Below are positions 1-10,814 of a stretch of 26,422 nt of DNA, in pieces. The stretch is from contig JAFOBK010000122.1 in assembly GCA_017381835.1 (NCBI GenBank), positions 1-26,422 of the forward strand, in the 5' to 3' direction. Every line of letters begins with the position of its first letter. Position 1 is the first letter of the stretch. This DNA is from Oscillospiraceae bacterium (GTDB lineage: Bacteria; Bacillota_A; Clostridia; Oscillospirales; Oscillospiraceae). Made by a program: the position numbers and the translations under genes. The notes under the pieces are model-generated. The model was not told the DNA's origin. It ran no database searches and saw only the letters and a list, made by a program, of their open reading frames with translations.

Positions 1-372
1 ATTATCGGTATCCACGCCCAGGGCAGCTGCATAGTCAGGATCCAGGGCATGCTCTGCATCCACAAAAGCAACTTCGCCGCCCTGCTTCTGAGCCTGCGCC
101 AGAATGTGCAGAGCCAGGGTGGTCTTACCGGAGGACTCAGGTCCGTAGATCTCAATGATACGGCCTTTGGGAACACCACCGATACCCAGCGCTGCATCCA
201 ATGCCAAGGAGCCGGTGGGAATTGCTTCTACATTCATTTCGGGGCGATCGCCCAAACGCATAACAGTGCCCTTACCAAAATTCTTTTCAATCTGAGAAAT
301 CGCGGTAGCCAGTGCCTTCTTCTTGTCCGCTGCGGGAGTGGGGGCTTCATAAGCAGTCTTTTTGGTAGCCAT
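1..372 (-). CDS. recA: RecA recombinase, N-terminal part (cut by window edge)
   Basis: The first 124 residues of RecA, the ATP-dependent strand-exchange protein of homologous recombination and SOS induction. The rest lies beyond base 1. Visible are the N-terminal polymerisation helix region ([16 protein letters not shown], about 20-35), the conserved [13 protein letters not shown] segment, the Walker A motif GPESSGKTT (77-85) and the VDAEHAL segment (105-110), whose Glu is catalytic in the family. I chose the ATG at 372, one base after the prmC stop (TAA, 376-374). The AGGAAGG site inside the prmC end then lies about 9-12 bases upstream. An in-frame ATG at 381 would sit almost on top of that site and is less likely. 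The tight junction implies co-transcription and translational coupling with prmC. RecA is certain; only the start has mild doubt. Confidence 0.97.
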   Translation of the reverse strand, partial: MATKKTAYEAPTPAADKKKALATAISQIEKNFGKGTVMRLGDRPEMNVEAIPTGSLALDAALGIGGVPKGRIIEIYGPESSGKTTLALHILAQAQKQGGEVAFVDAEHALDPDYAAALGVDTDN

Positions 373-373
373 A

Positions 374-1252
374 TTACTCATCTTCCTTCCTGTCGTACCG
401 GGCAATCACAGCCCGTTCTCTGTCATGATAATCCTTTGCTCTCTCCAAAATGGTGTACCCGTTTTCTTCCAGGATCGCACAAACATCATCGCCCTGATCA
501 TCGCCAAATTCAAAGCATAGATATCCGCCGGGTTTCAGGACAGCAGAATATTGGGATGCAATGGACCAGTAGAATTTCAGTCCGTCATCACCGCCATGGA
601 GCGCCATACGGGGTTCAAAACCTGCCACACTATGAGGAAGTTCCAGCATATCACGGGTGGTGATGTAGGGGGGATTGGACACGATCAGGTCGAACTTACC
701 CAAAAATGCGGGAGGTGCTTCCAAAGCGTTTACCCTTACGCAGGATACACGGCTTGTCAAATGATGAAGTACGATATTTTGCTTAGCCACTGCCAGCGCC
801 TCCTGGGAGAGATCTGCCAGGGTAACCTTGGCATCCTTCACCCGGGATGCAATGGCCAGGCCAATACATCCGGATCCGGTGCACAAGTCAAGTATACGAG
901 GTTTAGTGTCCAAAAAAAGGGACTGTTGAATCGCAAGTGCTGCAACCGCACAAGTGTCATCCCGAGGGATCAGCACATCGGGGGTTACGATCAGATCCAG
1001 ACCGTAAAACTCCCACTTGCCCAATACATAAGGCAGAGGCTCACCGTTCAGCAGTCGCTGCACCGCAGCTTCCATCTGCTGGCAGACACTATCATTCACA
1101 TATTTATCCCGCTGGGAGAGTACCTGCTCCTGAGTCATACCGGTAATATGACACAGCAGGTTTCTTGCCATAAGGCTGGCGTCCTGCGGGGTTTCCTGGG
1201 TCAGCAGCACTCTGCGGGCATCCAAATACAAATCGGAAATTGTCTTTACCAC
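374..1252 (-). CDS. prmC: Release factor glutamine methyltransferase PrmC
   Basis: A 292-residue class I SAM-dependent methyltransferase. In the family it N5-methylates the Gln of the GGQ motif in release factors RF1/RF2 in the cytoplasm. Residues 1-75 match the helical substrate-binding domain. The SAM-binding motif I is [12 protein letters not shown] (about 122-133) and the catalytic NPPY is at 193-196. The family's usual PRPET stretch reads PRDDT here (97-101), a minor change. The start is GTG at 1252, overlapping the yqhQ stop by 7 bases, with AGGAGGG about 9 bases upstream. Clostridial genomes often place yqhQ and prmC beside prfA; here the next gene is recA. The family is confident. Confidence 0.95.
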   Translation of the reverse strand: MVKTISDLYLDARRVLLTQETPQDASLMARNLLCHITGMTQEQVLSQRDKYVNDSVCQQMEAAVQRLLNGEPLPYVLGKWEFYGLDLIVTPDVLIPRDDTCAVAALAIQQSLFLDTKPRILDLCTGSGCIGLAIASRVKDAKVTLADLSQEALAVAKQNIVLHHLTSRVSCVRVNALEAPPAFLGKFDLIVSNPPYITTRDMLELPHSVAGFEPRMALHGGDDGLKFYWSIASQYSAVLKPGGYLCFEFGDDQGDDVCAILEENGYTILERAKDYHDRERAVIARYDRKEDE

Positions 1253-2226
1253 CGGTCCGCACCCTCCTGCGTGGGCAGAACAGCCTGGACGGCAGTAATG
1301 CCTACTTCGATCATATCATCATCGGGTTCCCGGGTGGTGATCCGCTGCATCCAAAGTCCGGGTGCAGTCAGTAACTTTGTAAACCAGTTGTCGTATCTGC
1401 CCACAAGGCGATTGATTTCATAAGCAATAGACACGATCACAGGCAGCAGCAACAGCTTTACGACAATCATAATCAGTCTGCAGCCGACGGTTCCACGAAT
1501 GGCATCCAATGCAGGAATCATAGAATACAGACCTGTGGATACCAAAGAGAACAGCAGAACAGACAGCAGCACCACGATCAGAAGAAAACTGGTACCGCAG
1601 CGGGGATGGAACCGGCACTGTTTGCGGACATTTTCTACAGTCAGAGGCAGTCCTTCCTCATAGCAGCAAATGGTCTTATGCTCCGCGCCGTGATAAGCAA
1701 AAACACGCTGCATATCCTTGGGGATAGATGCCAGTACCATGTATGTCACCAGGATGATCACACGGATCAAACCCTCGATCAGATTCAATGCCAAAACGTT
1801 GGACACCCAGCGCTCAAACAGAGAGCCCAGCAGCATGGGCAACACAAAGAACAAGGCAACGGTGAAGAGCAGGCTGACGCAAACAAGAATCTTCATAACC
1901 GTTTCCTGGTTTTTCTTTTCGCTCAGCTTCTTTTCCAGCCATTTATCAAACTTGGAATCCGCATCGCTGGCTGCTTCCGGATTTAAGTCCGCAGACTTCA
2001 TAAGCGCTTTGATGCCGGTAAGCTGGGCATCAAAGAAGTTCACGGGGCCACGGAGAAAAGGCCAGGAGAGCGGAGAATTTTTCGGATGAGTCTTTCTGGG
2101 CATGATCTCGGTGTCCAGGCCTTCCGGAGTGCGCACAACAATAGCATCTTTCTCAGGACCGCGCATCATAATGCCTTCAATCAGTACCTGACCGCCGATC
2201 ATTGTTTTGAATTTTTCGTTTGCCAT
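1246..2226 (-). CDS. yqhQ: YqhQ family membrane protein (DUF1385)
   Basis: A 326-residue integral membrane protein of the DUF1385/YqhQ family, whose biochemical role is not established. The family's N-terminal GGQVLIEGIMMRGP signature (about 11-24) is intact. It is followed by the soluble segment with the R-G-P-V-N-F motif (59-64) and then hydrophobic segments near residues 110-135, 145-165, 212-238 and 248-270. A conserved cytoplasmic YHGAEHKT block (about 178-185) and CRFHPRCGTSF (about 203-213) carry His and Cys residues that look like a metal site, although that is inference. The start at 2226 is supported by AAAGGA six bases upstream. It lies 14 bases after the histidine kinase gene and overlaps prmC by 7 bases, so it is part of the same transcript. 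Confidence 0.93.
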   Translation of the reverse strand: MANEKFKTMIGGQVLIEGIMMRGPEKDAIVVRTPEGLDTEIMPRKTHPKNSPLSWPFLRGPVNFFDAQLTGIKALMKSADLNPEAASDADSKFDKWLEKKLSEKKNQETVMKILVCVSLLFTVALFFVLPMLLGSLFERWVSNVLALNLIEGLIRVIILVTYMVLASIPKDMQRVFAYHGAEHKTICCYEEGLPLTVENVRKQCRFHPRCGTSFLLIVVLLSVLLFSLVSTGLYSMIPALDAIRGTVGCRLIMIVVKLLLLPVIVSIAYEINRLVGRYDNWFTKLLTAPGLWMQRITTREPDDDMIEVGITAVQAVLPTQEGADRW

Positions 2227-2240
2227 AGGGGTTCCTTTCT

Positions 2241-3677
2241 TTATGAGGAGATGGGAAGCTGAACCGTTACCAGGGTACCGCCGTCCGGAGCATTCTCCAG
2301 AATCAGCTGACCGCCGTGCATTTCCACAATCTCATCACAGACAGCCAAGCCTATACCGGAGCCACGAGCCTTGGAGCTGCCTTTATAGAATTTCTTTTTC
2401 ACCAGAGGAATTTCATCCTCAGGAATTCCCGGACCGAAATCCCGGATGCGGACAGCAATGCTGCCTTCCAGGTTCCGGATCTCCGCTTCGATCCGGGCAC
2501 CTTCGCCGCCGTGCTTGGAGGCATTGTCCAGAATATTCAAAAATACCTGGCGCATACGCTGGGGATCGCAGGAAATCTCGGGAATATCGTCCTCATTTTC
2601 AATGTACTCAAGATGGATGCCATCCGCTTCCAGACGGCTGCCGTACATGAAAACAGTATCTTCAAATTCGCTGCGAAGATCTGCCATTTCCATATTCAGA
2701 GTCATACGGCCGTCCTGAATACGGGTAAAGTCCAGCAGGCTCACCACCATCTCTGTCAGGCGACCGGCCTCTCGATGGATGATTTTCATGCCTCGCTGAG
2801 TACTTTCATCCAGGTCATCGGACTGCAGAATGGTTTCACTCCAGCCGGTAATAGCGGTCAGAGGTGTACGCAGTTCATGGGACAAGGAGGAGATAAACTC
2901 CGTCTGAGTTTTCTCATTCTGGTTGATCTTCATGGACATTTCGTTGATGGTATCTGCCAATTCACCCATTTCATCGTCATATTTCTTGGGAATCTGAATA
3001 CCATAACTGCCGCCGGCGATCATTCTAGCCTTCTCAGAAATCTGCAGCACCGGCTCCAGTACAGAGCGGGCATACTGATTAATGCTGAACAGCAGAAGCA
3101 TCACCATAATCACCACAACAATCGTAGTGGACAAAGACACGATAGAAATCTGTCGGTTTATATCCGAAGTCATCGTCACAAACCGCATAGCGCCAATCAC
3201 TTCGCCGCTGGTAGCGATCAGGGGGGTGGAAACGGACATAATCCGGATGCCGGATGCAGGATCCTTACCGGTAAAAGTGCAGACGCCCCGGCTGCTGACC
3301 GCTTCATAGATCTCATTGGTTGCCACAACACTGCCATCGCAAGTGCCTTTGGAAGAAGCGATCACCTTACCATCCGGATCCACAAACTGAAGATCCAGTT
3401 TCAGGCCGGTATCGCAGGTCTGTGTATAGAGGACGCAGGCTTCATAAAAGTCGGTCTCACTCTTATTCACCCGATCATCAAAATAGGCAGTAGTGGTATC
3501 CGCATAGCTCAGTAATTCTGCTTTTCTGGCGCTGTATACAACACCGGCAAATACAGAAGTTGCCAGCAGGACACAAAGGATGCCAACTGCGCAGGCAACA
3601 ACCGTCGCATACATCAGCCAGCGCTGGCGCATACCGACCCTTTTACTTTTCAGGTTTGTTTTTCTTTGCGTTCTCAT
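2241..3677 (-). CDS. Membrane sensor histidine kinase (PhoR/ResE type)
   Basis: A 478-residue two-component sensor. Order: a basic N-terminus, membrane segment 1 (about 24-49), an extracytoplasmic sensor of roughly 130 residues, membrane segment 2 (about 182-200), a HAMP linker (202-255), a HisKA domain with the phosphorylated His267 in SLSHELRTPLTA, and an HATPase_c domain with the N box (LDNASKHG), G1 (DFGPGIPED) and G2 (GSGIGLAV). The sensor contains four Cys residues (near 81-133), which might form disulfides; that is inference. I start at the ATG at 3677, giving a 4-base ATGA overlap with the regulator gene. A GTG at 3686 is in frame but less likely. It phosphorylates the regulator encoded immediately upstream. 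The signal it senses cannot be told from sequence. Confidence 0.93.
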   Translation of the reverse strand: MRTQRKTNLKSKRVGMRQRWLMYATVVACAVGILCVLLATSVFAGVVYSARKAELLSYADTTTAYFDDRVNKSETDFYEACVLYTQTCDTGLKLDLQFVDPDGKVIASSKGTCDGSVVATNEIYEAVSSRGVCTFTGKDPASGIRIMSVSTPLIATSGEVIGAMRFVTMTSDINRQISIVSLSTTIVVVIMVMLLLFSINQYARSVLEPVLQISEKARMIAGGSYGIQIPKKYDDEMGELADTINEMSMKINQNEKTQTEFISSLSHELRTPLTAITGWSETILQSDDLDESTQRGMKIIHREAGRLTEMVVSLLDFTRIQDGRMTLNMEMADLRSEFEDTVFMYGSRLEADGIHLEYIENEDDIPEISCDPQRMRQVFLNILDNASKHGGEGARIEAEIRNLEGSIAVRIRDFGPGIPEDEIPLVKKKFYKGSSKARGSGIGLAVCDEIVEMHGGQLILENAPDGGTLVTVQLPISS

Positions 3678-4360
3678 GCGCCCCACTTATAGCCGAATCC
3701 CCACACAGTAGTGATATAAGTGGGATTTGCGGTATCATCCTCGATCTTAATACGCAGACGGCGGATATTCACGTCCACGATCTTCAGCTCACCTTCATAC
3801 TCTCTGCCCCAAACCGCAGACAGAATGTCCTCGCGGGAAAGTGCTCTGCCGGGGTTCTGCATGAACAGCTTCAGGATAGAGTACTCCACCTGGGTCAGAC
3901 GGATACGGTTACCGGACTTCTCCAGGGTATGATTGCGGGTATTCATCACAAAGGGGCCCTGGGACAGCAGTTCCATATCCATGCCGCTCTCACCGCCAAT
4001 ACGGCGATACAGAGCGTCAATACGGGCTGTCAGCTCCGCAGGAGAGAAAGGCTTGGTCACATAGTCATCTGCACCGGTCATCAGGCCGGTAACCTTGTCC
4101 ATCTCCTGGGCACGGGCAGTCAGCATAATGATACCGATCTGACGGCTGGTGGCGCGGATGCGGCGGCAAACTTCAAAGCCGTCAATATCAGGCAGCATAA
4201 CATCCAAAATGGCCACGCCAATATCGGGATGCTCGCGAAGTCTGTCCAGAGCCTCCTGGCCGGTACCTGCCTCGATTGCCTCATAACCGGCACGCTTCAG
4301 GTTGATCACCACGAAACTGCGGATATTTACTTCATCCTCTAAAATCAATACTTTTTTCAT
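3674..4360 (-). CDS. OmpR/PhoB-family response regulator
   Basis: A 228-residue cytoplasmic transcription factor. The receiver domain (1-120) shows the acidic pair E8-D9, the phosphoacceptor Asp53 in AILDVMLPD, Thr81 and Lys103 (VTKPF). The C-terminal winged helix (about 130-226) has the usual REDILSAVWG and VDVNIRRLRIKIE stretches, ending in TTVWGFGYKW. It starts at the ATG at 4360 with AAGAGGT about 7 bases upstream. Its gene overlaps the kinase gene by ATGA, so the two form a cognate pair. Targets are unknown. The pair heads a transcript that continues into yqhQ, prmC and recA, so this promoter probably also feeds those genes. Confidence 0.95.
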   Translation of the reverse strand: MKKVLILEDEVNIRSFVVINLKRAGYEAIEAGTGQEALDRLREHPDIGVAILDVMLPDIDGFEVCRRIRATSRQIGIIMLTARAQEMDKVTGLMTGADDYVTKPFSPAELTARIDALYRRIGGESGMDMELLSQGPFVMNTRNHTLEKSGNRIRLTQVEYSILKLFMQNPGRALSREDILSAVWGREYEGELKIVDVNIRRLRIKIEDDTANPTYITTVWGFGYKWGA

Positions 4361-4416
4361 CGTATACCTCTTGTATCTTTCTGTTCGTACTGTATGCGCG
4401 AAAATTCTTAACAGTT

Positions 4417-4425
4417 AGTATAGCA
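4417..4425 (-). promoter_or_regulatory. Extended -10 promoter for the two-component operon
   Basis: On the minus strand the sequence reads TGC-TATACT, an extended -10 element with a near-consensus hexamer. The matching -35 position 17 bases upstream (TTCCTT) is poor, which fits an extended -10 promoter. It lies in the only gap (86 bases) between dnaE and the regulator gene and would give a 5' leader of about 50 bases. Confidence 0.6.
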
Positions 4426-4446
4426 TATTTTCTTCCAAAAAGGAAG

Positions 4447-7895
<3,449 letters not shown>

Positions 7896-7899
<4 letters not shown>

Positions 7900-8810
7900 T
7901 TTTCTGCCTCCTGAGCCAATTGCACCAGTTTTTTCAGCCGATGATTCATGGCGGGTTTCGAAATTGGCGGGACCATCATTGCTGCAAGCTCACTTAGAGA
8001 TGCTTCCGGGTTCTTTTCACGGGCATCAGCCGCCTGCTTGATTTTAGCCGGCAAATGGTCATACATACTCCGCTGCTGGAGCACACGGATGGCATTGAGC
8101 TGCTCCTGGGCAGCTTCCACTACTTTTGAAATGTTGGCGTCGTCGCAATTACAGCGGCGATTCACATTATTGTTCAGTTCCTTCTCCAGCTTCGCTTCCA
8201 TAATGCCCATAGCCGCAACATGGGCACCCAAATATGTAAGGCAATCGGAAATCAGGTCGCTCTGCTTAAAATACAGCACCTGTCCCCCACCCCTGGCTGC
8301 AGTTTTCGGCGCAAAGCCCATGGCTTCCTGCATCAGGCTGAAACCCTCGCGGGCAACACTTTGGTGGGTAGTGTTCAGCTCCATATGGTAGCCTTTGGAA
8401 GGGTCTGTGACAGAACCGCCTGCCAGGAATGCACCACGCAAAAAAGCAGCCTTGCAGCAGTCATCTTCAATAACCGCCAAATTGATATGCATAGAAAGGG
8501 TATCCTGAGGGTCAAAACCGTACCACTCCATGATATCGCTGATCTTATCCGGATCGGTGATCTGAAAATTCAGTTTTCCCTTTGCTTCTTCAGATGGCTC
8601 TACATCAAAATCCATGTAAAAAGCTTTTTTAAACAATTTTGGCAATAACTGAGCAAATTCCCGACTTTCCGTAATAATCCGGATATTTTCACCGGTAAAA
8701 CTATTGCAGAAAAGGAGGATACCGAAGCATTCGGCAAGGGCGCAGCAATGCTTGGTGGGAATATTGCGGCAAACCTCTGCCTTTGCTGCTGCGGAAAATG
8801 ACAATGCCAT
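7896..8810 (-). CDS. whiA: DNA-binding protein WhiA
   Basis: A 304-residue WhiA homologue. The family combines a degenerate LAGLIDADG homing-endonuclease-like N-terminal fold with a C-terminal helix-turn-helix. In Actinobacteria it controls sporulation genes; in Firmicutes it affects division and chromosome segregation. Visible are AFLRGAFLAGGSVTDPSKGYHMEL in the first domain, the NRRCNCDDANISK segment, and the terminal helix-turn-helix (about 255-300) with SLSELAAMM and ISKPAMNHRLKKL. The reading frame stays open to 8879, but the ATG at 8810 is preceded by GGAGGT at 5-6 bases and begins with the typical WhiA N-terminus, so I start there. murB ends 22 bases upstream. The rapZ and yvcK genes that commonly sit between them are absent. 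Confidence 0.95.
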
Positions 8811-8832
8811 AGTTACCTCCATTTCACCTATC

Positions 8833-9741
8833 TTACCAAATACGAACTTCCGGCTCCAGCCGGATGCCGGTATCCGCAAATACTTTATCGGAAACCCGGC
8901 GCAAAACCTCTTTCACATCGGCAGATGTCGCTCCGCCGTTATTCACAACAAAACCCGCGTGCTTAGTGGACACTCCGGCACCGCCTACGCAAAAACCTTT
9001 CAAACCTGCCTGATCAATCAGGGCAGCTGCATAACCGCCTACGGGCCGCTTAAAAGCAGAACCTGCAGAGGGCAAATCCAGCGGCTGAGTGGTCTTTCTG
9101 CGATTCATAAGGTCTGCCATCTTTTCACGGATCTCTTCCTGAGGCTTCGGCTCCAGCTCAAAAATAGCACTCAGGACAATTCCATCCTTTTCTTCCAAAA
9201 TGCTGTGCCGGTAGGAAAACTCCATGCAGCTGCAGCCCATTGTGGAAATATTTCCATCCATGTCCATAACCTCAACACTGCGGCAAACCTGGCAAATCTC
9301 ACCGCCATACGCGCCAGCATTCATATAGACACCGCCGCCCACAGTACCGGGAATGCCATGGGCAAATTCCAAACCACTGAGGCCTAAACCGGCAGCAAAT
9401 ACAGCCGCGCGGGTCATGGTCACACCGGCTGCCACGCGAATGTGGGTATCATCCAGCTGCTCCATACCGCCCATGCAATCTTTCAGACAAATGACCAGGC
9501 CGCGGATTCCTTCATCCGGTGCCAGGATATTGGTACCTGCGCCTAAAATAGCAGGAGTAATGTGTAATAAAGCGGAGGTTTTCAAAAGCTTAGCCAGCTC
9601 CTCCGGATTTTTGGGAAATGCCATTGCCTCAACAGGGCCGCCAATGCGGAAAGAGGTATGTTTTGCCATAGGCTCGTCCATAGCAAATTCAATTTGGGGC
9701 AATAAAGTAACGAGTTTCTTCTGAAATTCGGTCAATTCCAT
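8833..9741 (-). CDS. murB: UDP-N-acetylenolpyruvoylglucosamine reductase MurB
   Basis: A 302-residue FAD-dependent enzyme that reduces UDP-GlcNAc-enolpyruvate to UDP-MurNAc with NADPH, the second step of peptidoglycan precursor synthesis. Visible are HTSFRIGGP (about 27-35), the FAD-binding GAGTN segment, GIPGTVGGGVYMNAGAYGG, the catalytic Ser region (SAGSAFKRP) and the terminal catalytic Glu (EPEVRIW). The frame is open to 9993, but the extra 84 residues include a terminator region and have no MurB homology. The ATG at 9741 has GGAGGC 7 bases upstream and gives the family length. This lone-domain form with SAGSAF is the type IIb class. First gene of the murB-whiA-dnaE transcript. Confidence 0.96.
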   Translation of the reverse strand: MELTEFQKKLVTLLPQIEFAMDEPMAKHTSFRIGGPVEAMAFPKNPEELAKLLKTSALLHITPAILGAGTNILAPDEGIRGLVICLKDCMGGMEQLDDTHIRVAAGVTMTRAAVFAAGLGLSGLEFAHGIPGTVGGGVYMNAGAYGGEICQVCRSVEVMDMDGNISTMGCSCMEFSYRHSILEEKDGIVLSAIFELEPKPQEEIREKMADLMNRRKTTQPLDLPSAGSAFKRPVGGYAAALIDQAGLKGFCVGGAGVSTKHAGFVVNNGGATSADVKEVLRRVSDKVFADTGIRLEPEVRIW

Positions 9742-9772
9742 AACAAACGCCTCCGGGTGTATAATCTTATTT

Positions 9773-9801
9773 AGTATATCACAAATAGAAAAGATATGCA
9801 A
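9773..9801 (-). promoter_or_regulatory. Sigma-A promoter of murB-whiA-dnaE
   Basis: Minus-strand -35 TTGCAT (9801-9796), a 17-base spacer and -10 TATACT (9778-9773), ending 31 bases before the murB start codon. A 9-base dyad lies directly upstream of the -35. Confidence 0.7.
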
Positions 9802-9802
9802 T

Positions 9803-9828
9803 TGTAACAAATAGAGTTTTTTGTTACA
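9803..9828. promoter_or_regulatory. Perfect 9-base inverted repeat upstream of murB promoter
   Basis: The arms TGTAACAAA (9803-9811) and TTTGTTACA (9820-9828) are perfect inverted copies with an 8-base spacer. The site ends one base from the murB -35 hexamer, where an activator or repressor could bind. It has no T tract of its own, so it is not a simple terminator. The binding protein is unknown. Confidence 0.5.
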
Positions 9829-9834
9829 GACAAT

Positions 9835-9868
9835 AAAAAAACAGCAACCAAACGGTTGCTGTTTTTTT
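9835..9868 (-). terminator. Intrinsic terminator of the ferredoxin gene
   Basis: The stem ACAGCAACC/GGTTGCTGT (9841-9849 with 9854-9862) has a 4-base loop. On the minus strand it is followed by six T residues (9840-9835). The plus strand also carries a T run (9862-9868), so it could act in both directions. It lies 10 bases after the ferredoxin stop codon. Confidence 0.9.
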
Positions 9869-9878
9869 ATGTAGTGTG

Positions 9879-10265
9879 TTACTTCTCGACGATCTCCAGG
9901 ATCTCCATGGGGCAAGCCTTGACACAGATGCCGCAGGCGATACACTTGGTGGTAGGACCGTTTTCGGGAGCTACCATGACCTTCATGGGGCAAATCTCAA
10001 CGCACTTGCCGCAAGAGGTGCAGAGCTTCTTGTTGATCATGTAGACACCGGTCTTGGGGTTCTGGGTAATCGCACCAGCCTCACAGACCTTAGCGCACTT
10101 GCCGCACTGAATGCAGACCATAGGCTTAGCCTCGCCCTTCTTATCCACGATCTGGATGCAGGACAGGTCCTGATGGAACTGCTTATAGAAAGCGGTGGAA
10201 CATGCGTCAACACACTGCAGACATGCCATGCACTGTCCGCCCTTTTTAACTGTAAGCTTCTTCAT
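9879..10265 (-). CDS. Polyferredoxin-like electron carrier with four Cys motifs
   Basis: A 128-residue soluble iron-sulfur protein. There are four Cys groups: C12-C15-C18-C22 (CMACLQCVDAC), C51-C54-C57-C61 (CIQCGKCAKVC), C82-C85-C88-C92 (CTSCGKCVEICP) and C108-C111-C114-C118 (CIACGICVKACP). A lone C36 sits between the first two. The groups can hold up to four 4Fe-4S clusters, as in electron-transfer subunits of the HycB/CooF/HydN type. No partner oxidoreductase lies beside it: it has its own promoter and terminator, so it probably acts as a free carrier or serves enzymes encoded elsewhere. The start at 10265 has AAGGGG about 8 bases upstream. Family sure; partner unknown. Confidence 0.9.
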   Translation of the reverse strand: MKKLTVKKGGQCMACLQCVDACSTAFYKQFHQDLSCIQIVDKKGEAKPMVCIQCGKCAKVCEAGAITQNPKTGVYMINKKLCTSCGKCVEICPMKVMVAPENGPTTKCIACGICVKACPMEILEIVEK

Positions 10266-10298
10266 TCAAAGAATCCCCTTTACTTATAGTTCGGTTAT

Positions 10299-10327
10299 AT
10301 TATACAAGGACATTCCCAAAATAGCAA
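10299..10327 (-). promoter_or_regulatory. Sigma-A promoter of the ferredoxin gene
   Basis: Minus-strand -35 TTGCTA (10327-10322), a 17-base spacer and the perfect -10 TATAAT (10304-10299), with the start codon 33 bases downstream. A further TTGACA lies upstream, but its best -10 is at 19 bases. Confidence 0.8.
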
Positions 10328-10396
10328 TGGTTATTTTCATAATATCATAAAAAAAGTAATTTTTGTCAAATCCAACAATTTGAAATATTTCAGCTG

Positions 10397-10425
10397 TTTA
10401 AAGTTCATATTGACGGACATACTAT
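10397..10425 (+). promoter_or_regulatory. Probable promoter of the lipoprotein gene
   Basis: -35 TTTAAA (10397-10402), a 17-base spacer and -10 TACTAT (10420-10425), 29 bases before the ATG. Each hexamer matches consensus at four of six positions. A TTGACG inside the spacer lacks a good -10 partner. Confidence 0.5.
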
Positions 10426-10454
10426 CTGCGTAATCTAAATTTTGGAGGCTAAAT

Positions 10455-10757
10455 ATGAAAAAGCTTTTCTCAATTGCACTGGCGCTTGTCCTTACCTTTA
10501 CGCTGGCTGCCTGCGGCTGTCAGGCTACGGATCCCGTGCCCGCAACCACTGTGCCCACAACTATTCCTGCCACAACAGCACCTACAACCATCCCCACTAC
10601 CGCCCCCACAACGGTTCCTCCTATGGACCCGAGCATGGAAACCAACATTCCTGATCCCAGTGTAGATACCTCTGTCCCTGATATGACGGAAGATACCACA
10701 GATCAGACCGAGGAAAGCAGTCTGGCCGGTAATGAAGGCCGGATGCGGATGCGATAA
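10455..10757 (+). CDS. Small Thr/Pro-rich lipoprotein
   Basis: A 100-residue secreted lipoprotein of unknown function. It has a lysine start (MKK), a hydrophobic stretch and the lipobox LAAC, so signal peptidase II would cut before Cys20 and a lipid would anchor the protein outside the membrane. Residues 24-56 are repeats of Thr and Pro (PTTIPATTAPTTIPTTAP and similar), a flexible and possibly glycosylated stalk. An acidic Asp/Thr/Glu segment follows (57-90), and the C-terminus is short and basic (GRMRMR). There is no recognisable domain. GGAGG lies 7 bases before the ATG, and a strong terminator follows the stop. It is a single-gene unit, divergent from the ferredoxin gene. Confidence 0.8.
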   Translation: MKKLFSIALALVLTFTLAACGCQATDPVPATTVPTTIPATTAPTTIPTTAPTTVPPMDPSMETNIPDPSVDTSVPDMTEDTTDQTEESSLAGNEGRMRMR

Positions 10758-10788
10758 AAAAACCGGGAACGATGTTCCCGGTTTTTCG
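10756..10788. terminator. Bidirectional terminator between convergent genes
   Basis: A perfect 10-base stem, AACCGGGAAC (10761-10770) with GTTCCCGGTT (10774-10783), and a 3-base GAT loop. T residues follow on the plus strand (10782-10786), and the A run 10756-10762 gives a T run on the minus strand. It serves both the lipoprotein gene and the decarboxylase-like gene ending at 10815. Confidence 0.93.
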
Positions 10789-10814
10789 TACATAATATTT
10801 TCTTATTTATAGAC

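Noticed and set aside
4432..4446. CTTCC-AAAAA-GGAAG as a dnaE terminator
   Set aside because: The stem is only 5 bases and no T tract follows on the minus strand, so dnaE may read through into the two-component operon.
9742..9993. An 84-residue N-terminal extension of MurB
   Set aside because: It crosses the ferredoxin terminator and the murB promoter and has no MurB homology. The ATG at 9741 has a proper ribosome site.
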